Assembly (NCBI GenBank): GCA_021796155.1
Contig: JAJYOO010000017.1
Coordinates: 1-16,839, forward strand
Direction: 5' to 3'
DNA from: Chloroflexota bacterium
GTDB taxonomy: Bacteria > Chloroflexota > Anaerolineae > Anaerolineales > Villigracilaceae
Length of the DNA stretch: 16,839 bases
Shown: positions 7,654 to 13,930 of the stretch, in pieces
Layout of the letters: the number at the start of each line of letters is the position of its first letter
Numbering within the stretch: position 1 is the stretch's first letter
Program-made: the position numbers and the translations under genes
Notes under the pieces: model-generated
Database searches by the model: none
Seen by the model: the letters and a program-made list of their open reading frames with translations, nothing else
What the model was told of the DNA's origin: nothing

Positions 7654-8295
7654 TCAACTGCTCAAATCAACAATCTCTTTTCCAGCTAGTTTATCTTGGA
7701 TTCTCTGCACAACTGTTTCCAAATGCTGCGGCTGGTGAACGTAATCCAAGTCATCGGTACGAATTGTCAGCACCGGACACAAATCGAACGCGCCAAGCCA
7801 TTCATCATAAAAAGAGTCGAGCAGGGAAAGATAATCGGCGGAAATTCCGGTTTCCATGTTCCGCGCCCGCTTACGGATGCGACCCATCAAGATCGTCACA
7901 GGCGCTTTGAGATAAATCAAAAGATCGGGGCGCGGCAGGCTTTCCACGACGAGATCAAACAAGTGATGATAAGAGAGATAATCGCGTTCCGAAAAATTCC
8001 CCATGTGATGCAGGGCGCGCGCGAAGATATAAAAGTCTTCGTAAATGCTGCGATCAAGAATTGCAGAGCGAGCATCGCGAATGGCTTCGAGATATTGTTC
8101 CGCGCGGTGCCCGAGAAAAAATATCTGTAAGTGAAAAGACCAGGCGTGCATATCCGCATAAAAGTCCGAAAGGTACGGATTGTCCGTCACCGATTCATAA
8201 CCAGTACGCCAGCCCAATCGCTCGCCAATCCGTTCCGTCAGTGACGTCTTGCCCGCGCCGATATTCCCTGCCACCAAAACCAGATGCTTTGCCAT
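7654..8295 (-). CDS. Deoxynucleoside kinase (dNK/dGK-dAK family)
   Basis: 213-residue kinase that phosphorylates deoxyribonucleosides (deoxyadenosine, deoxyguanosine or deoxycytidine) to monophosphates with ATP, in cytoplasmic nucleotide salvage. Visible parts are the P-loop GNIGAGKT (10-17), the E34 region before TDNPYL, the Q57 position in FHLQIFFLGHR, the DRSIYED motif (81-87) that provides the catalytic acidic residue and Arg, and the Arg-rich lid IRKRARNMETG (140-150). Length is typical of bacterial dGK/dAK enzymes. The ATG at 8295 is chosen over an upstream in-frame extension because the family begins just before the P-loop and GAGG with a TATACT box lie directly upstream. Base preference cannot be settled from sequence alone. 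Confidence 0.9.
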   Translation of the reverse strand: MAKHLVLVAGNIGAGKTSLTERIGERLGWRTGYESVTDNPYLSDFYADMHAWSFHLQIFFLGHRAEQYLEAIRDARSAILDRSIYEDFYIFARALHHMGNFSERDYLSYHHLFDLVVESLPRPDLLIYLKAPVTILMGRIRKRARNMETGISADYLSLLDSFYDEWLGAFDLCPVLTIRTDDLDYVHQPQHLETVVQRIQDKLAGKEIVDLSS

Positions 8296-8312
8296 AACGC
8301 CTCGCTGGTTCA

Positions 8313-8318
8313 AGTATA
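8313..8318 (-). promoter_or_regulatory. -10 box for the kinase operon
   Basis: TATACT on the minus strand (8318-8313) ends 17 nt before the kinase ATG at 8295. The predicted leader is only about 10 nt and carries GAGG as ribosome binding site. No clear -35 box is seen. Confidence 0.45.
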
Positions 8319-8339
8319 GCAGAAGGCAAACCTCCCGTG

Positions 8340-8345
8340 TATAAT
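8340..8345 (+). promoter_or_regulatory. -10 box for the membrane/STAS gene pair
   Basis: TATAAT (8340-8345) lies 29 nt before the ATG at 8375, with an AGGAG ribosome binding site near 8365 between them. Only 21 bp separate it from the divergent TATACT of the kinase operon, so both promoters share one short control region. Confidence 0.55.
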
Positions 8346-8374
8346 CCAATAAACTTTCCAAGACAGGAGAATCA

Positions 8375-8788
8375 ATGAAAAAATTCTACGTACGCGACGC
8401 CTCCGGTTGGACCATGATGGTCTTTGGTGTGATTGCGCTTCTTCTTGGACTTTTTGGCTTGATCCGCCCCGAACTGCTTTTATCCATCCTCGGCTTTTCT
8501 GTGATTGATCGCGCAGCACGCGTTGCAGGCGATTACACGCTCGTGTTCATCACGGCTTCAGCAATGGCTTCATTCAACATGGGCGCTTATTATGTTTTAG
8601 CGTCATTGAATGATCTAAAAAAGTTTTACGTATGGACGGTTCCATTCCGTCTTGTGACCTTCACAGTCTTTACGCTGGCGGTATTGAACGGCCTTGCTCC
8701 CGGACGATTCTTCGTCGTCGGCGCGTGGGAAGGTCTCGGCGCAGTGGCAACCGGCCTCGCATTGTTCTTTGAAAGTCGCAAGGCGTAA
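8375..8788 (+). CDS. Four-helix membrane protein of unknown function
   Basis: 137-residue integral membrane protein with helices at about residues 10-30, 52-76, 84-106 and 111-132. Short charged loops separate them (FSVIDRAARVAGDY, LNDLKKFYVW). A small four-helix bundle of this size resembles DoxX-like or DUF4345-type proteins, but I see no diagnostic motif, so the family is left open. The ATG follows AGGAG with good spacing. The next gene begins 13 nt downstream on the same strand, so the two probably share a transcript from the TATAAT at 8340. Confidence 0.75.
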   Translation: MKKFYVRDASGWTMMVFGVIALLLGLFGLIRPELLLSILGFSVIDRAARVAGDYTLVFITASAMASFNMGAYYVLASLNDLKKFYVWTVPFRLVTFTVFTLAVLNGLAPGRFFVVGAWEGLGAVATGLALFFESRKA

Positions 8789-8801
8789 GAGAGAGTGAAC
8801 C

Positions 8802-9164
8802 ATGAGATCGAAATGGATCGAACATAAAGGCAAGAAAATCTTTTACCAGGATTTCTCCGCGCTGTTCTTCAACGCGCAAGCTGTCAAGGACGAACTGGCC
8901 GCGGTGCAGGAAATCGTCTTGAAAGAGCCAATGGACTCGGTACTGGTGCTTTCAAATTTCAAGGACACTGACATCGGCACAAACCTGATGAACGACCTCA
9001 ATGAAGCATCCGCCAAAACAAAAGATCATGTCCATAAGACCGCGGTCGTCGGCGTGACCGGCTTCAAGCGCACGCTTGGCGACATGCTCTCCCGGCTGAC
9101 GGGACAACCGCTAAAATATTTTGCGTACGAGGAAGAAGCAAAAGACTGGCTGGTACAAGATTGA
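8802..9164 (+). CDS. SpoIIAA-like STAS-fold protein
   Basis: 120-residue soluble protein of the SpoIIAA-like (STAS/SEC14-type) group. The opening WIEHKGKKIFYQDFSALF, the central VLVLSNFKDTDIGTN, the TAVVGVTGFKRTLGDMLSRL helix-strand unit and the closing FAYEEEAKDWLV are typical of that family, in which an E-E-A-x-x-W-L helix ends the domain. Unlike classical anti-anti-sigma factors it lacks the D-S-S/T phosphoserine loop, so regulation by phosphorylation is unlikely. Family members bind lipids or have no known role. It is the second gene of the pair starting at 8375, with a GAGAG ribosome binding site, and ends at a terminator. Confidence 0.8.
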   Translation: MRSKWIEHKGKKIFYQDFSALFFNAQAVKDELAAVQEIVLKEPMDSVLVLSNFKDTDIGTNLMNDLNEASAKTKDHVHKTAVVGVTGFKRTLGDMLSRLTGQPLKYFAYEEEAKDWLVQD

Positions 9165-9170
9165 ATCGTT

Positions 9171-9200
9171 AGCTCCCGCAAATGCGGGAGTTGTTTTTTA
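9171..9200 (+). terminator. Rho-independent terminator
   Basis: GC-rich stem ctcccgc (9173-9179) with gcgggag (9184-9190), a 4-nt loop, then ttgtttttta. It ends the 8375-9164 pair. The 140 bp that follow, up to the next promoter, hold no gene that I can support. Confidence 0.88.
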
Positions 9201-9341
9201 TACCTGCTACGAATTATGTGTCATTGCGCTTGGCGTCAACGCGCTACGCCATAATCTCAAAATCAGAATTTTCCTAAATAGGAGATAGCCGCGCTCGCGA
9301 TAACATGTTTAATCGCAGGAAAAGCGGCATTTGAAATAAGG

Positions 9342-9347
9342 TAAAAT
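9342..9347 (+). promoter_or_regulatory. -10 box for the NBR1-type protein
   Basis: TAAAAT within GGTAAAATAAC (9340-9350). The same 11 nt occur before the HEAT gene (1187-1197). The expected transcription start is near 9354, which gives a leader of about 25 nt to the ATG at 9379. Confidence 0.5.
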
Positions 9348-9378
9348 AACGCCTCGGTTTACAATGAAGGATTTGTTC

Positions 9379-10014
9379 ATGGAAAACAAGGCAAGGCTTG
9401 CTGTTCTTGCAGTTTTATTGCTGATGCTGGTTCTGGTTGTGACATTCAGTATAGGCAGCAGGACAAACCAGATGGTGGAGACTCCAACCGTCGGTGTGAG
9501 GGATGTTCAGACGGCGGCCATCGCCACTTTCGGATCCGGCCTGACGCGAACCGCAATCGCGAATCCGACGAATACGCCAACGTCCACCGTTCAGCCGACA
9601 TCCACCGAATCCATCTCGCCCACGCCATCCTGCTACCACCTGCTATTCCTCGATGATTTAACGATTCCTGATCATACCGTGATGAAGCCGGGGCAATCTT
9701 TTACCAAAACATGGCTTGTGGAGAATAACGGCACATGCGCGTGGCCGTCGGGATCCAAGTTTGAATTGGTCGGAGGCGTAGCCATGGGGACGAGAAACAT
9801 CAACCTACTCCCCAGCGTTGCGCCCGGAGGGAGAATCCCAATCTCGGTTTCACTGACTGCACCAACCGATCAAACCGGCACGTTGATCGGCACATGGGAA
9901 TTATCTGATCCAAACGGGAATTTCTTCAACGAAGCGCTGACCGTGGTAATTGATATCGGCGGAGGAACAGCAACCACGCCGACAATCAACATCACAGAAA
10001 CGGCAACACCTTAA
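9379..10014 (+). CDS. Membrane-anchored NBR1-type Ig-like domain protein
   Basis: 211-residue surface protein: an N-terminal membrane helix (about residues 6-25), a Thr/Pro-rich linker (about 59-83, with NPTNTPTSTVQPTSTES), then a single Ig-like beta-sandwich (about 88-195) of the type found in the centre of eukaryotic NBR1. Family marks are FTKTWLVENNGTCAWPSGSK, the central PGGRIPISVSLTAPT and GTWELSDPNGNFF. In Chloroflexota these domains are common on exported proteins and probably bind protein or carbohydrate ligands; the ligand is unknown. The ATG at 9379 is chosen because AAGGA lies 7 nt upstream; an ATG at 9364 would contain that ribosome binding site. It precedes another membrane-anchored exported protein by 51 nt. 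Confidence 0.85.
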   Translation: MENKARLAVLAVLLLMLVLVVTFSIGSRTNQMVETPTVGVRDVQTAAIATFGSGLTRTAIANPTNTPTSTVQPTSTESISPTPSCYHLLFLDDLTIPDHTVMKPGQSFTKTWLVENNGTCAWPSGSKFELVGGVAMGTRNINLLPSVAPGGRIPISVSLTAPTDQTGTLIGTWELSDPNGNFFNEALTVVIDIGGGTATTPTINITETATP

Positions 10015-10065
10015 TCCAGGCAATTAGCCATCGTTTCAATATTCGCACTTGAAGGAGAAGAGGAC

Positions 10066-10800
10066 ATGTCCCCAAGAAGATCATACTCGAAAAAGTACAA
10101 AAGCTCGAAAAAGCCCCGCAAACTGGACAGCATCCAGATCATCGGCATCGGTGTTGTTGTCCTGGTTGTTGCTGTAGCTGCGTGGGCGCTTATCGGCAGG
10201 AACAACACCGGAGGAACTCCCAGCCTGGTCACCAATGGCGATTATGGGACTCCGTTTACAACGACGCTGCAAGGTGCGCCGTCAACCGGTCCGAAACAAT
10301 ACGCGTCGGCACCGCAGATGATCATTGATACACACAAACAATATTTTGCCACGGTCAAGATGGCAAAAGGCGGCGAGTTCGTCATCCAACTTTTCGCGGA
10401 CAAGGCGCCCATCACCGTGAACAGTTTTGTGTTTCTCGCATATAACAAATTTTTTGACGGCGTGACATTTCACCGTGTTATTGATGGCTTCATGGCGCAA
10501 GGTGGTGACCCAACCGGGACCGGAACTGGCGGACCTGGTTACGAATTTGTCAACGAGAAAAATGACCTGACCTTCGACAAGGCGGGCGTGGTAGCAATGG
10601 CAAATTCCGGGCCAAATACAAACGGGAGTCAATTCTTCATCATGTTTGGACCATATCAGTTATCTGAAAGCGACTACACCATCTTTGGACAAGTTGTCAG
10701 CGGAATGGATGTGGTCAACGCCATCACGCGCCGCGATCCGCAGACCAACCCAACGTTCACAGGCGATGCGATGCAAAGCGTCACGATCACTGTGAAGTAA
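10066..10800 (+). CDS. Membrane-anchored cyclophilin-type peptidyl-prolyl isomerase
   Basis: 244-residue protein that catalyses cis-trans isomerisation of X-Pro bonds, here outside the membrane where it can help exported proteins fold. A basic N-terminus (residues 1-20) and one helix (23-44) anchor it; the cyclophilin domain spans about 93-244. Active-site motifs are present: FHRVIDGFMAQGGDPTGTG (135-153, catalytic Arg137, then Gln145), MANSGPNTNGSQFFI (178-192) and YTIFGQVVSGMDVV (204-217). As in many bacterial cyclophilins, the Trp that binds cyclosporin is not apparent. A strong AAGGAGAAGAGG precedes the ATG. It may share a transcript with the NBR1-type gene. It ends at a long hairpin. Confidence 0.93.
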   Translation: MSPRRSYSKKYKSSKKPRKLDSIQIIGIGVVVLVVAVAAWALIGRNNTGGTPSLVTNGDYGTPFTTTLQGAPSTGPKQYASAPQMIIDTHKQYFATVKMAKGGEFVIQLFADKAPITVNSFVFLAYNKFFDGVTFHRVIDGFMAQGGDPTGTGTGGPGYEFVNEKNDLTFDKAGVVAMANSGPNTNGSQFFIMFGPYQLSESDYTIFGQVVSGMDVVNAITRRDPQTNPTFTGDAMQSVTITVK

Positions 10801-10808
10801 CAGCTGAC

Positions 10809-10838
10809 GCGGAATGCAGACTTTAGTCTGCATTCCGC
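10809..10838 (+). terminator. Long hairpin after the cyclophilin gene
   Basis: 14-nt arms (10809-10822 and 10825-10838) are exact reverse complements, giving an effective stem of 12-13 bp with a tight loop. It is followed by aatcttctg with no run of T's, so it may stabilise the mRNA 3' end rather than act as a classical terminator. Confidence 0.6.
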
Positions 10839-10908
10839 AATCTTCTGAAATTATGTTTACCGGAATAAATCTGTTTGTTTATCGTTAATTGATGCGAGAG
10901 GAGTAAAC

Positions 10909-11163
10909 ATGACAATTGAACAGGTCGTAATCTGGATCGTGATCGGTGGTATCGCTGGCATCGTGGCCGACTGGCTGGTCGGCGGATTGAAGTCCGGCTT
11001 GATCGGTGCGATCATCGTTGGCATTCTGGGCGCGTTTATCGGCGGCTGGTTGTTTGGCGTGCTCCATATTAGCGTCGCATCCGGTTTCGTCGGTGAAGTG
11101 ATCAAAGCACTGGTCGGCGCCGTGGTTTTGTTATTAGTTCTACACGCCCTGCGTAGGCTATAA
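10909..11163 (+). CDS. GlsB/YeaQ/YmgE-type (transglycosylase-associated) membrane protein
   Basis: 84-residue inner-membrane protein with three hydrophobic helices (about 5-25, 28-50, 59-80). Glycine-spaced motifs IGGIAGIVADWLVGG and GLIGAIIVGILGAFIGGWLF are the hallmark of the family once named transglycosylase-associated, now GlsB/YeaQ/YmgE. Members are induced by general stress in many bacteria, but their molecular role is unknown and the transglycosylase name is misleading. The ATG at 10909 is preceded by GAGAGGAG with good spacing. No convincing promoter was identified in the 70 bp upstream. It ends at a bidirectional terminator shared with the convergent gene. Confidence 0.9.
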   Translation: MTIEQVVIWIVIGGIAGIVADWLVGGLKSGLIGAIIVGILGAFIGGWLFGVLHISVASGFVGEVIKALVGAVVLLLVLHALRRL

Positions 11164-11181
11164 AACACCAACAAGCTACAA

Positions 11182-11217
11182 AATCAAAAGCGGACGAGTT
11201 TTCGTCCGCTTTTGATT
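11182..11217. terminator. Bidirectional rho-independent terminator
   Basis: Perfect 16-bp stem (11182-11197 with 11202-11217) and a 4-nt loop. Its A-tract and T-tract lie inside the arms (aatcaaaag / cttttgatt). It separates the convergent genes 10909-11163 and 11239-11496. Confidence 0.88.
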
Positions 11218-11238
11218 CGGTCGTAAACCATCCAGTAA

Positions 11239-11496
11239 TCAATGCAGTATTTCTTGGTTGGCTTGCTCGATCTCTTCATAAATCTGTTTGACTTCCGCTT
11301 TCATTTCGTCAGTGGCGGTTGGCGTTTGCGAAATGAACTTGATAAGATCACGCGCCTGACGCAATAAATCTTTCACACCTGCGATATAAGAAAAGTCACT
11401 CCGTCCGCCCTCGGCTGGGATGGGAAATTCGCGCGCCTGTTGAATCAGCTTGCGAGCGCGGGCGATACGTTCTGCAGCGGGAATCAATCGAGCCAT
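11239..11496 (-). CDS. Small helical protein of unknown function
   Basis: 85-residue soluble protein predicted to be almost entirely alpha-helical: AAERIARARKLIQQAREF at the start, GVKDLLRQARDLIKFIS in the middle and EVKQIYEEIEQANQEIL at the end, split by a Pro/Gly-rich turn (PIPAEGGRSDFSY). The two A/R-rich helices with a repeated L-x-x-A-R pattern suggest a small bundle or coiled-coil hairpin. I do not recognise the family. The ATG at 11496 is chosen over an in-frame extension to 11694 because AGGAG lies just upstream and the extension would run across the divergent gene start. It is divergent from the anchored protein starting at 11616. Confidence 0.75.
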   Translation of the reverse strand: MARLIPAAERIARARKLIQQAREFPIPAEGGRSDFSYIAGVKDLLRQARDLIKFISQTPTATDEMKAEVKQIYEEIEQANQEILH

Positions 11497-11558
11497 GTTT
11501 CTCCTGTATATCTTTCCCATAAATTTTACTTCGTTTTTGCGCGCCAATTCTCCCATGC

Positions 11559-11564
11559 TATACT
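11559..11564 (+). promoter_or_regulatory. -10 box for the anchored surface protein
   Basis: TATACT with a weak -35 candidate TTGCGC (11537-11542) 16 bp upstream. The predicted start is near 11571, leaving a leader of about 45 nt to the ATG at 11616. Confidence 0.4.
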
Positions 11565-11615
11565 TGGCGAACAAGCCTGAAATTATATGGCGGCACAAGA
11601 AAGGTTGGAAACAGA

Positions 11616-12200
11616 ATGAAGCAAGAAGACAAAGCAACAAAAGGCAAATCATTTTGGGAAACATTGCCTGGCGTCCTGACTGGATTGGCCGCACTTGTGA
11701 CCGCTATCATTGGACTGATTACCGCTGTTCTTTCCCTGCCAAAGCCAAATGTCTTTTTCCCAGCCACGCCCACACCGATACCTACATCAACTTCTGCTGC
11801 GTTCGCAACTCCAACGGGGCAGCCGATTCTGCTGCGAAGTTCACAGTTTCAAGCCAAAGCAAACAGCGGAACAAATTATTATGATTTCGATGCTCCCACC
11901 CAGTCTTCCAGCCTTACATCCGCGGCAGACTTTTCCTTTCAAGTGGCAAACACGAAAGACTCAAACAGTCCGATCACCGTGAGTGCTTATAACGGCGCGG
12001 AGTTTGGGCCAATTTCCACTGGCTTGTTCCCATGGTCTATAGACCCAGGCCAGATGACTTCGGCGCAAGGTGTGTATTCCGTTCCACAGAATGCGGCTAT
12101 TCCATGCATCACAAACGAGGGAAAATATTGCACGTTCTCGTTGGGGCTGAGTAATAACGGTGACTTGACAATCACCATCATGCTGTACAAATTGCATTAG
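11616..12200 (+). CDS. Membrane-anchored surface protein with Thr/Pro linker
   Basis: 194-residue protein of unknown function. A short cytoplasmic N-terminus leads into WETLPGVLTGLAALVTAIIG and a membrane helix (about 16-40). This LPGxLTGxAA anchor style is, to my knowledge, shared by many bacterial membrane proteins with otherwise different outer domains. A Thr/Pro linker (TPTPIPTSTSAAFATPTGQP, 51-70) separates the helix from an outer beta-rich domain of about 125 residues (NYYDFDAPTQ, DFSFQVANTKDSNSP, FSLGLSNNGDLTITIMLY). Two cysteines in PCITNEGKYC could form a disulfide. No catalytic motif is visible. The ribosome binding site is GAAAGG. A 12-bp hairpin follows the stop. Confidence 0.75.
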   Translation: MKQEDKATKGKSFWETLPGVLTGLAALVTAIIGLITAVLSLPKPNVFFPATPTPIPTSTSAAFATPTGQPILLRSSQFQAKANSGTNYYDFDAPTQSSSLTSAADFSFQVANTKDSNSPITVSAYNGAEFGPISTGLFPWSIDPGQMTSAQGVYSVPQNAAIPCITNEGKYCTFSLGLSNNGDLTITIMLYKLH

Positions 12201-12232
12201 TCGCGCCCAATGCGGTGCAAGACTCAAATCAC

Positions 12233-12263
12233 AACAGTCTATCCCTGACAAGGATAGACTGTT
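12233..12263 (+). terminator. Hairpin downstream of the anchored surface protein
   Basis: Exact 12-bp arms (12233-12244 and 12252-12263) with a 7-nt loop. No T-tract follows, so termination efficiency is uncertain. The -35 box of the next gene's promoter starts 28 bp further on. Confidence 0.55.
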
Positions 12264-12290
12264 CGCGTGTAGTTTACTCAACAGCGATAC

Positions 12291-12319
12291 TTGAAAAGCA
12301 TTTCAATACGATGTATAGT
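12291..12319 (+). promoter_or_regulatory. Sigma-70-type promoter for gene at 12383
   Basis: -35 TTGAAA (12291-12296), spacer of exactly 17 bp, -10 TATAGT (12314-12319). Predicted start near 12326 with a leader of about 57 nt that ends in a GGGAGG ribosome binding site. Confidence 0.65.
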
Positions 12320-12382
12320 AATGTTATCCAGATTGGAGCTGGAATTGCAGGTTTCATTTGGAGACGCACGGGAGGGATTCCT

Positions 12383-13246
12383 ATGAACTGCAGACTTAAG
12401 TTTGATTTCCGTTCTATCTGCTGTTTTGGCTCGGGGTTGATTGTGTTAATTGTTTTAACCCTGCCTGCTCTTCTTGTAAGGCAAGTTAGCGCACAAACAT
12501 CAAATACTTCCACACCAACTCTAAACTTTCCCATCTTAATTGCACCCCAATATACTCTCATTGCGCCCAAGCTATTTATCACAAAATCGGTACCGACTTT
12601 TATGGTCAGTAACATTCAGGTCTTAAACCTGAAATCCATTCAATTGACGGGCGGCATTACGAAAACAACCGCGGACATAGACTACAGCAATCAGTTCAAA
12701 GGTTCGATAAACATTCAAAGCCCGACTTCCATGATGGTCAACGAATCGAGAGTAATCACCTTGGAGGTGGTGCCCGAAACATTGGCACAGGCCTCGATGG
12801 TGCATGCGGAGTTGCACGCCGTCACGTTCGAAAGTGCAGACGATGGACAGCCTGACAAAACCGTTGTTGTCAATGTTCCGGTCAAATGGAATTGGGCAAT
12901 TGCATCGAAGAACACCGGCCAACAAGAATTCTTTTTGGCAATTTCATACGTGAACAACCAGGGGTCGCGGGTGTATTGGCAAAACATCACACTCATCATG
13001 ACGGTCTCTGCTCCATCCACCGCTACAGATACTCCACCCCCACCGCCCACCCTAACTCTCACTCCCTCGCCGACTCCGATACCGCCTGTCGCACCTACTT
13101 CCATTCCCACCCTCACGTCCGGCCAAAAGGCTGCGGATGCCATTCTTTCAAACCCTGTTCCTGTTGTAGGAGTGGCTGTCACATTATTGTTAGGTCTGCT
13201 GAGCATATACTTCCAATATGTTCGCAAAAAGAAACCAGAAAAATAG
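12383..13246 (+). CDS. Cell-surface protein with C-terminal membrane anchor
   Basis: 287-residue exported protein of unknown function. A signal peptide (hydrophobic about 16-33; possible cleavage near VSA-Q) is followed by an outer beta-rich region of about 170 residues, a Pro/Thr linker (about 210-243, TLTLTPSPTPIPPV), and a C-terminal membrane helix (about 258-280) ending in the stop-transfer tail RKKKPEK. The outer region carries VNVPVKWNWAIASKNTGQQ and a following strand pattern. This W-x-W...G arrangement looks like a beta-sandwich end strand but I cannot name the family. The ATG at 12383 is chosen because GGGAGG lies about 8 nt upstream, the signal peptide starts there, and a good promoter precedes it; an in-frame extension to 12215 lacks support. 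Confidence 0.78.
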   Translation: MNCRLKFDFRSICCFGSGLIVLIVLTLPALLVRQVSAQTSNTSTPTLNFPILIAPQYTLIAPKLFITKSVPTFMVSNIQVLNLKSIQLTGGITKTTADIDYSNQFKGSINIQSPTSMMVNESRVITLEVVPETLAQASMVHAELHAVTFESADDGQPDKTVVVNVPVKWNWAIASKNTGQQEFFLAISYVNNQGSRVYWQNITLIMTVSAPSTATDTPPPPPTLTLTPSPTPIPPVAPTSIPTLTSGQKAADAILSNPVPVVGVAVTLLLGLLSIYFQYVRKKKPEK

Positions 13247-13378
13247 TTCATTCTCTGTTGAAGGGAACAAAGATCATTGACTTGATAAATGAGCAACGAA
13301 ACTTCACTCCAGGAACGACAATGATCTCAAGAGGAACAAAACTGAGCTTCACCTTATAAACGAAAGGAGGTGAGAGAC

Positions 13379-13831
13379 GTGATCAAGATTCACAAAACCG
13401 TCACCATCAACGCACCTATCGAGAAGGTATTTGCTTACATGAACGATCCCCATCATTTGCCGGAAATCTGGCCCAGCATGGTCGAGATCAAGAACGTGAA
13501 GTCAAACCCAAACGGCGGATATGATTTTGGATGGGGCTACAAAATGGCGGGCATGAAATTCGACGGCGCATCGGAAGCAACTGAGAACATACTAAATCAG
13601 CGCATCGGCACACAAAGCAAAAAAGGCATCGAAAGCAAGTTCACATGGATATTCACCGACACGACGAATAACAATACCCAGTTGGATGTGGACATTGAAT
13701 ACAATATCCCGATCCCGCTGATCGGCAAATTGGCCGAGGCGATCATTCTAAAAGAAAACGACCAGGAAGCCGATACATTGCTGGCCAACTTGAAAAGCAA
13801 AATGGAAATATCAACTCTGATGCCTGCATGA
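13379..13831 (+). CDS. SRPBCC-fold (polyketide cyclase/START-like) protein
   Basis: 150-residue soluble protein of the SRPBCC superfamily, a helix-grip fold with a deep hydrophobic pocket that binds lipids, polyketides or other small ligands. Typical marks are the first strand IKIHKTVTINAPIEKVFAYM, the following DPHHLPEIWPSM helix, a central twisted sheet (YDFGWGYKMAGMKFDG) and the long C-terminal helix ending LLANLKSKME. No catalytic group can be assigned. The start is GTG at 13379: AAAGGAGGTGA (13363-13373), fully complementary to the usual 16S rRNA tail, ends 5 nt before it. An alternative GTG at 13370 sits inside that ribosome binding site. It ends at a 20-bp terminator. Confidence 0.85.
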   Translation: MIKIHKTVTINAPIEKVFAYMNDPHHLPEIWPSMVEIKNVKSNPNGGYDFGWGYKMAGMKFDGASEATENILNQRIGTQSKKGIESKFTWIFTDTTNNNTQLDVDIEYNIPIPLIGKLAEAIILKENDQEADTLLANLKSKMEISTLMPA

Positions 13832-13848
13832 CACCTCCTTGCCGCCCA

Positions 13849-13894
13849 AATATAATGGCTTCCGAAGTCAGGTAACTTCGGAAGCCATTATATT
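13849..13894. terminator. Bidirectional terminator with 20-bp stem
   Basis: Arms 13849-13868 and 13875-13894 are exact reverse complements with a 6-nt loop. The stem is GC-rich in the middle and ends in A/T on both sides. It separates the convergent SRPBCC gene and Cys-rich repeat gene. Confidence 0.88.
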
Positions 13895-13930
13895 AAGCAA
13901 CGATGATTTTAGTTACAAGGACTTATACTG

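Noticed and set aside
5844..9164. A partner-switching module made of the RsbU-type phosphatase and the SpoIIAA-like protein
   Set aside because: The SpoIIAA-like protein lacks the D-S-S/T phosphorylation loop, lies on the opposite strand behind another gene, and no RsbW-type anti-sigma kinase or sigma factor is present.
9200..9341. A small RNA or gene in the gap after the STAS gene
   Set aside because: Only short, weak inverted repeats and no start with a ribosome binding site are visible, so nothing can be supported.
11497..11694. N-terminal extension of the small helical protein to 11694
   Set aside because: It would overlap the divergent gene and its promoter, while AGGAG directly precedes the ATG at 11496.
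12215..12382. N-terminal extension of the surface protein to 12215
   Set aside because: The extension would cover a hairpin and a good promoter and has no ribosome binding site. The ATG at 12383 has GGGAGG and starts a normal signal peptide.
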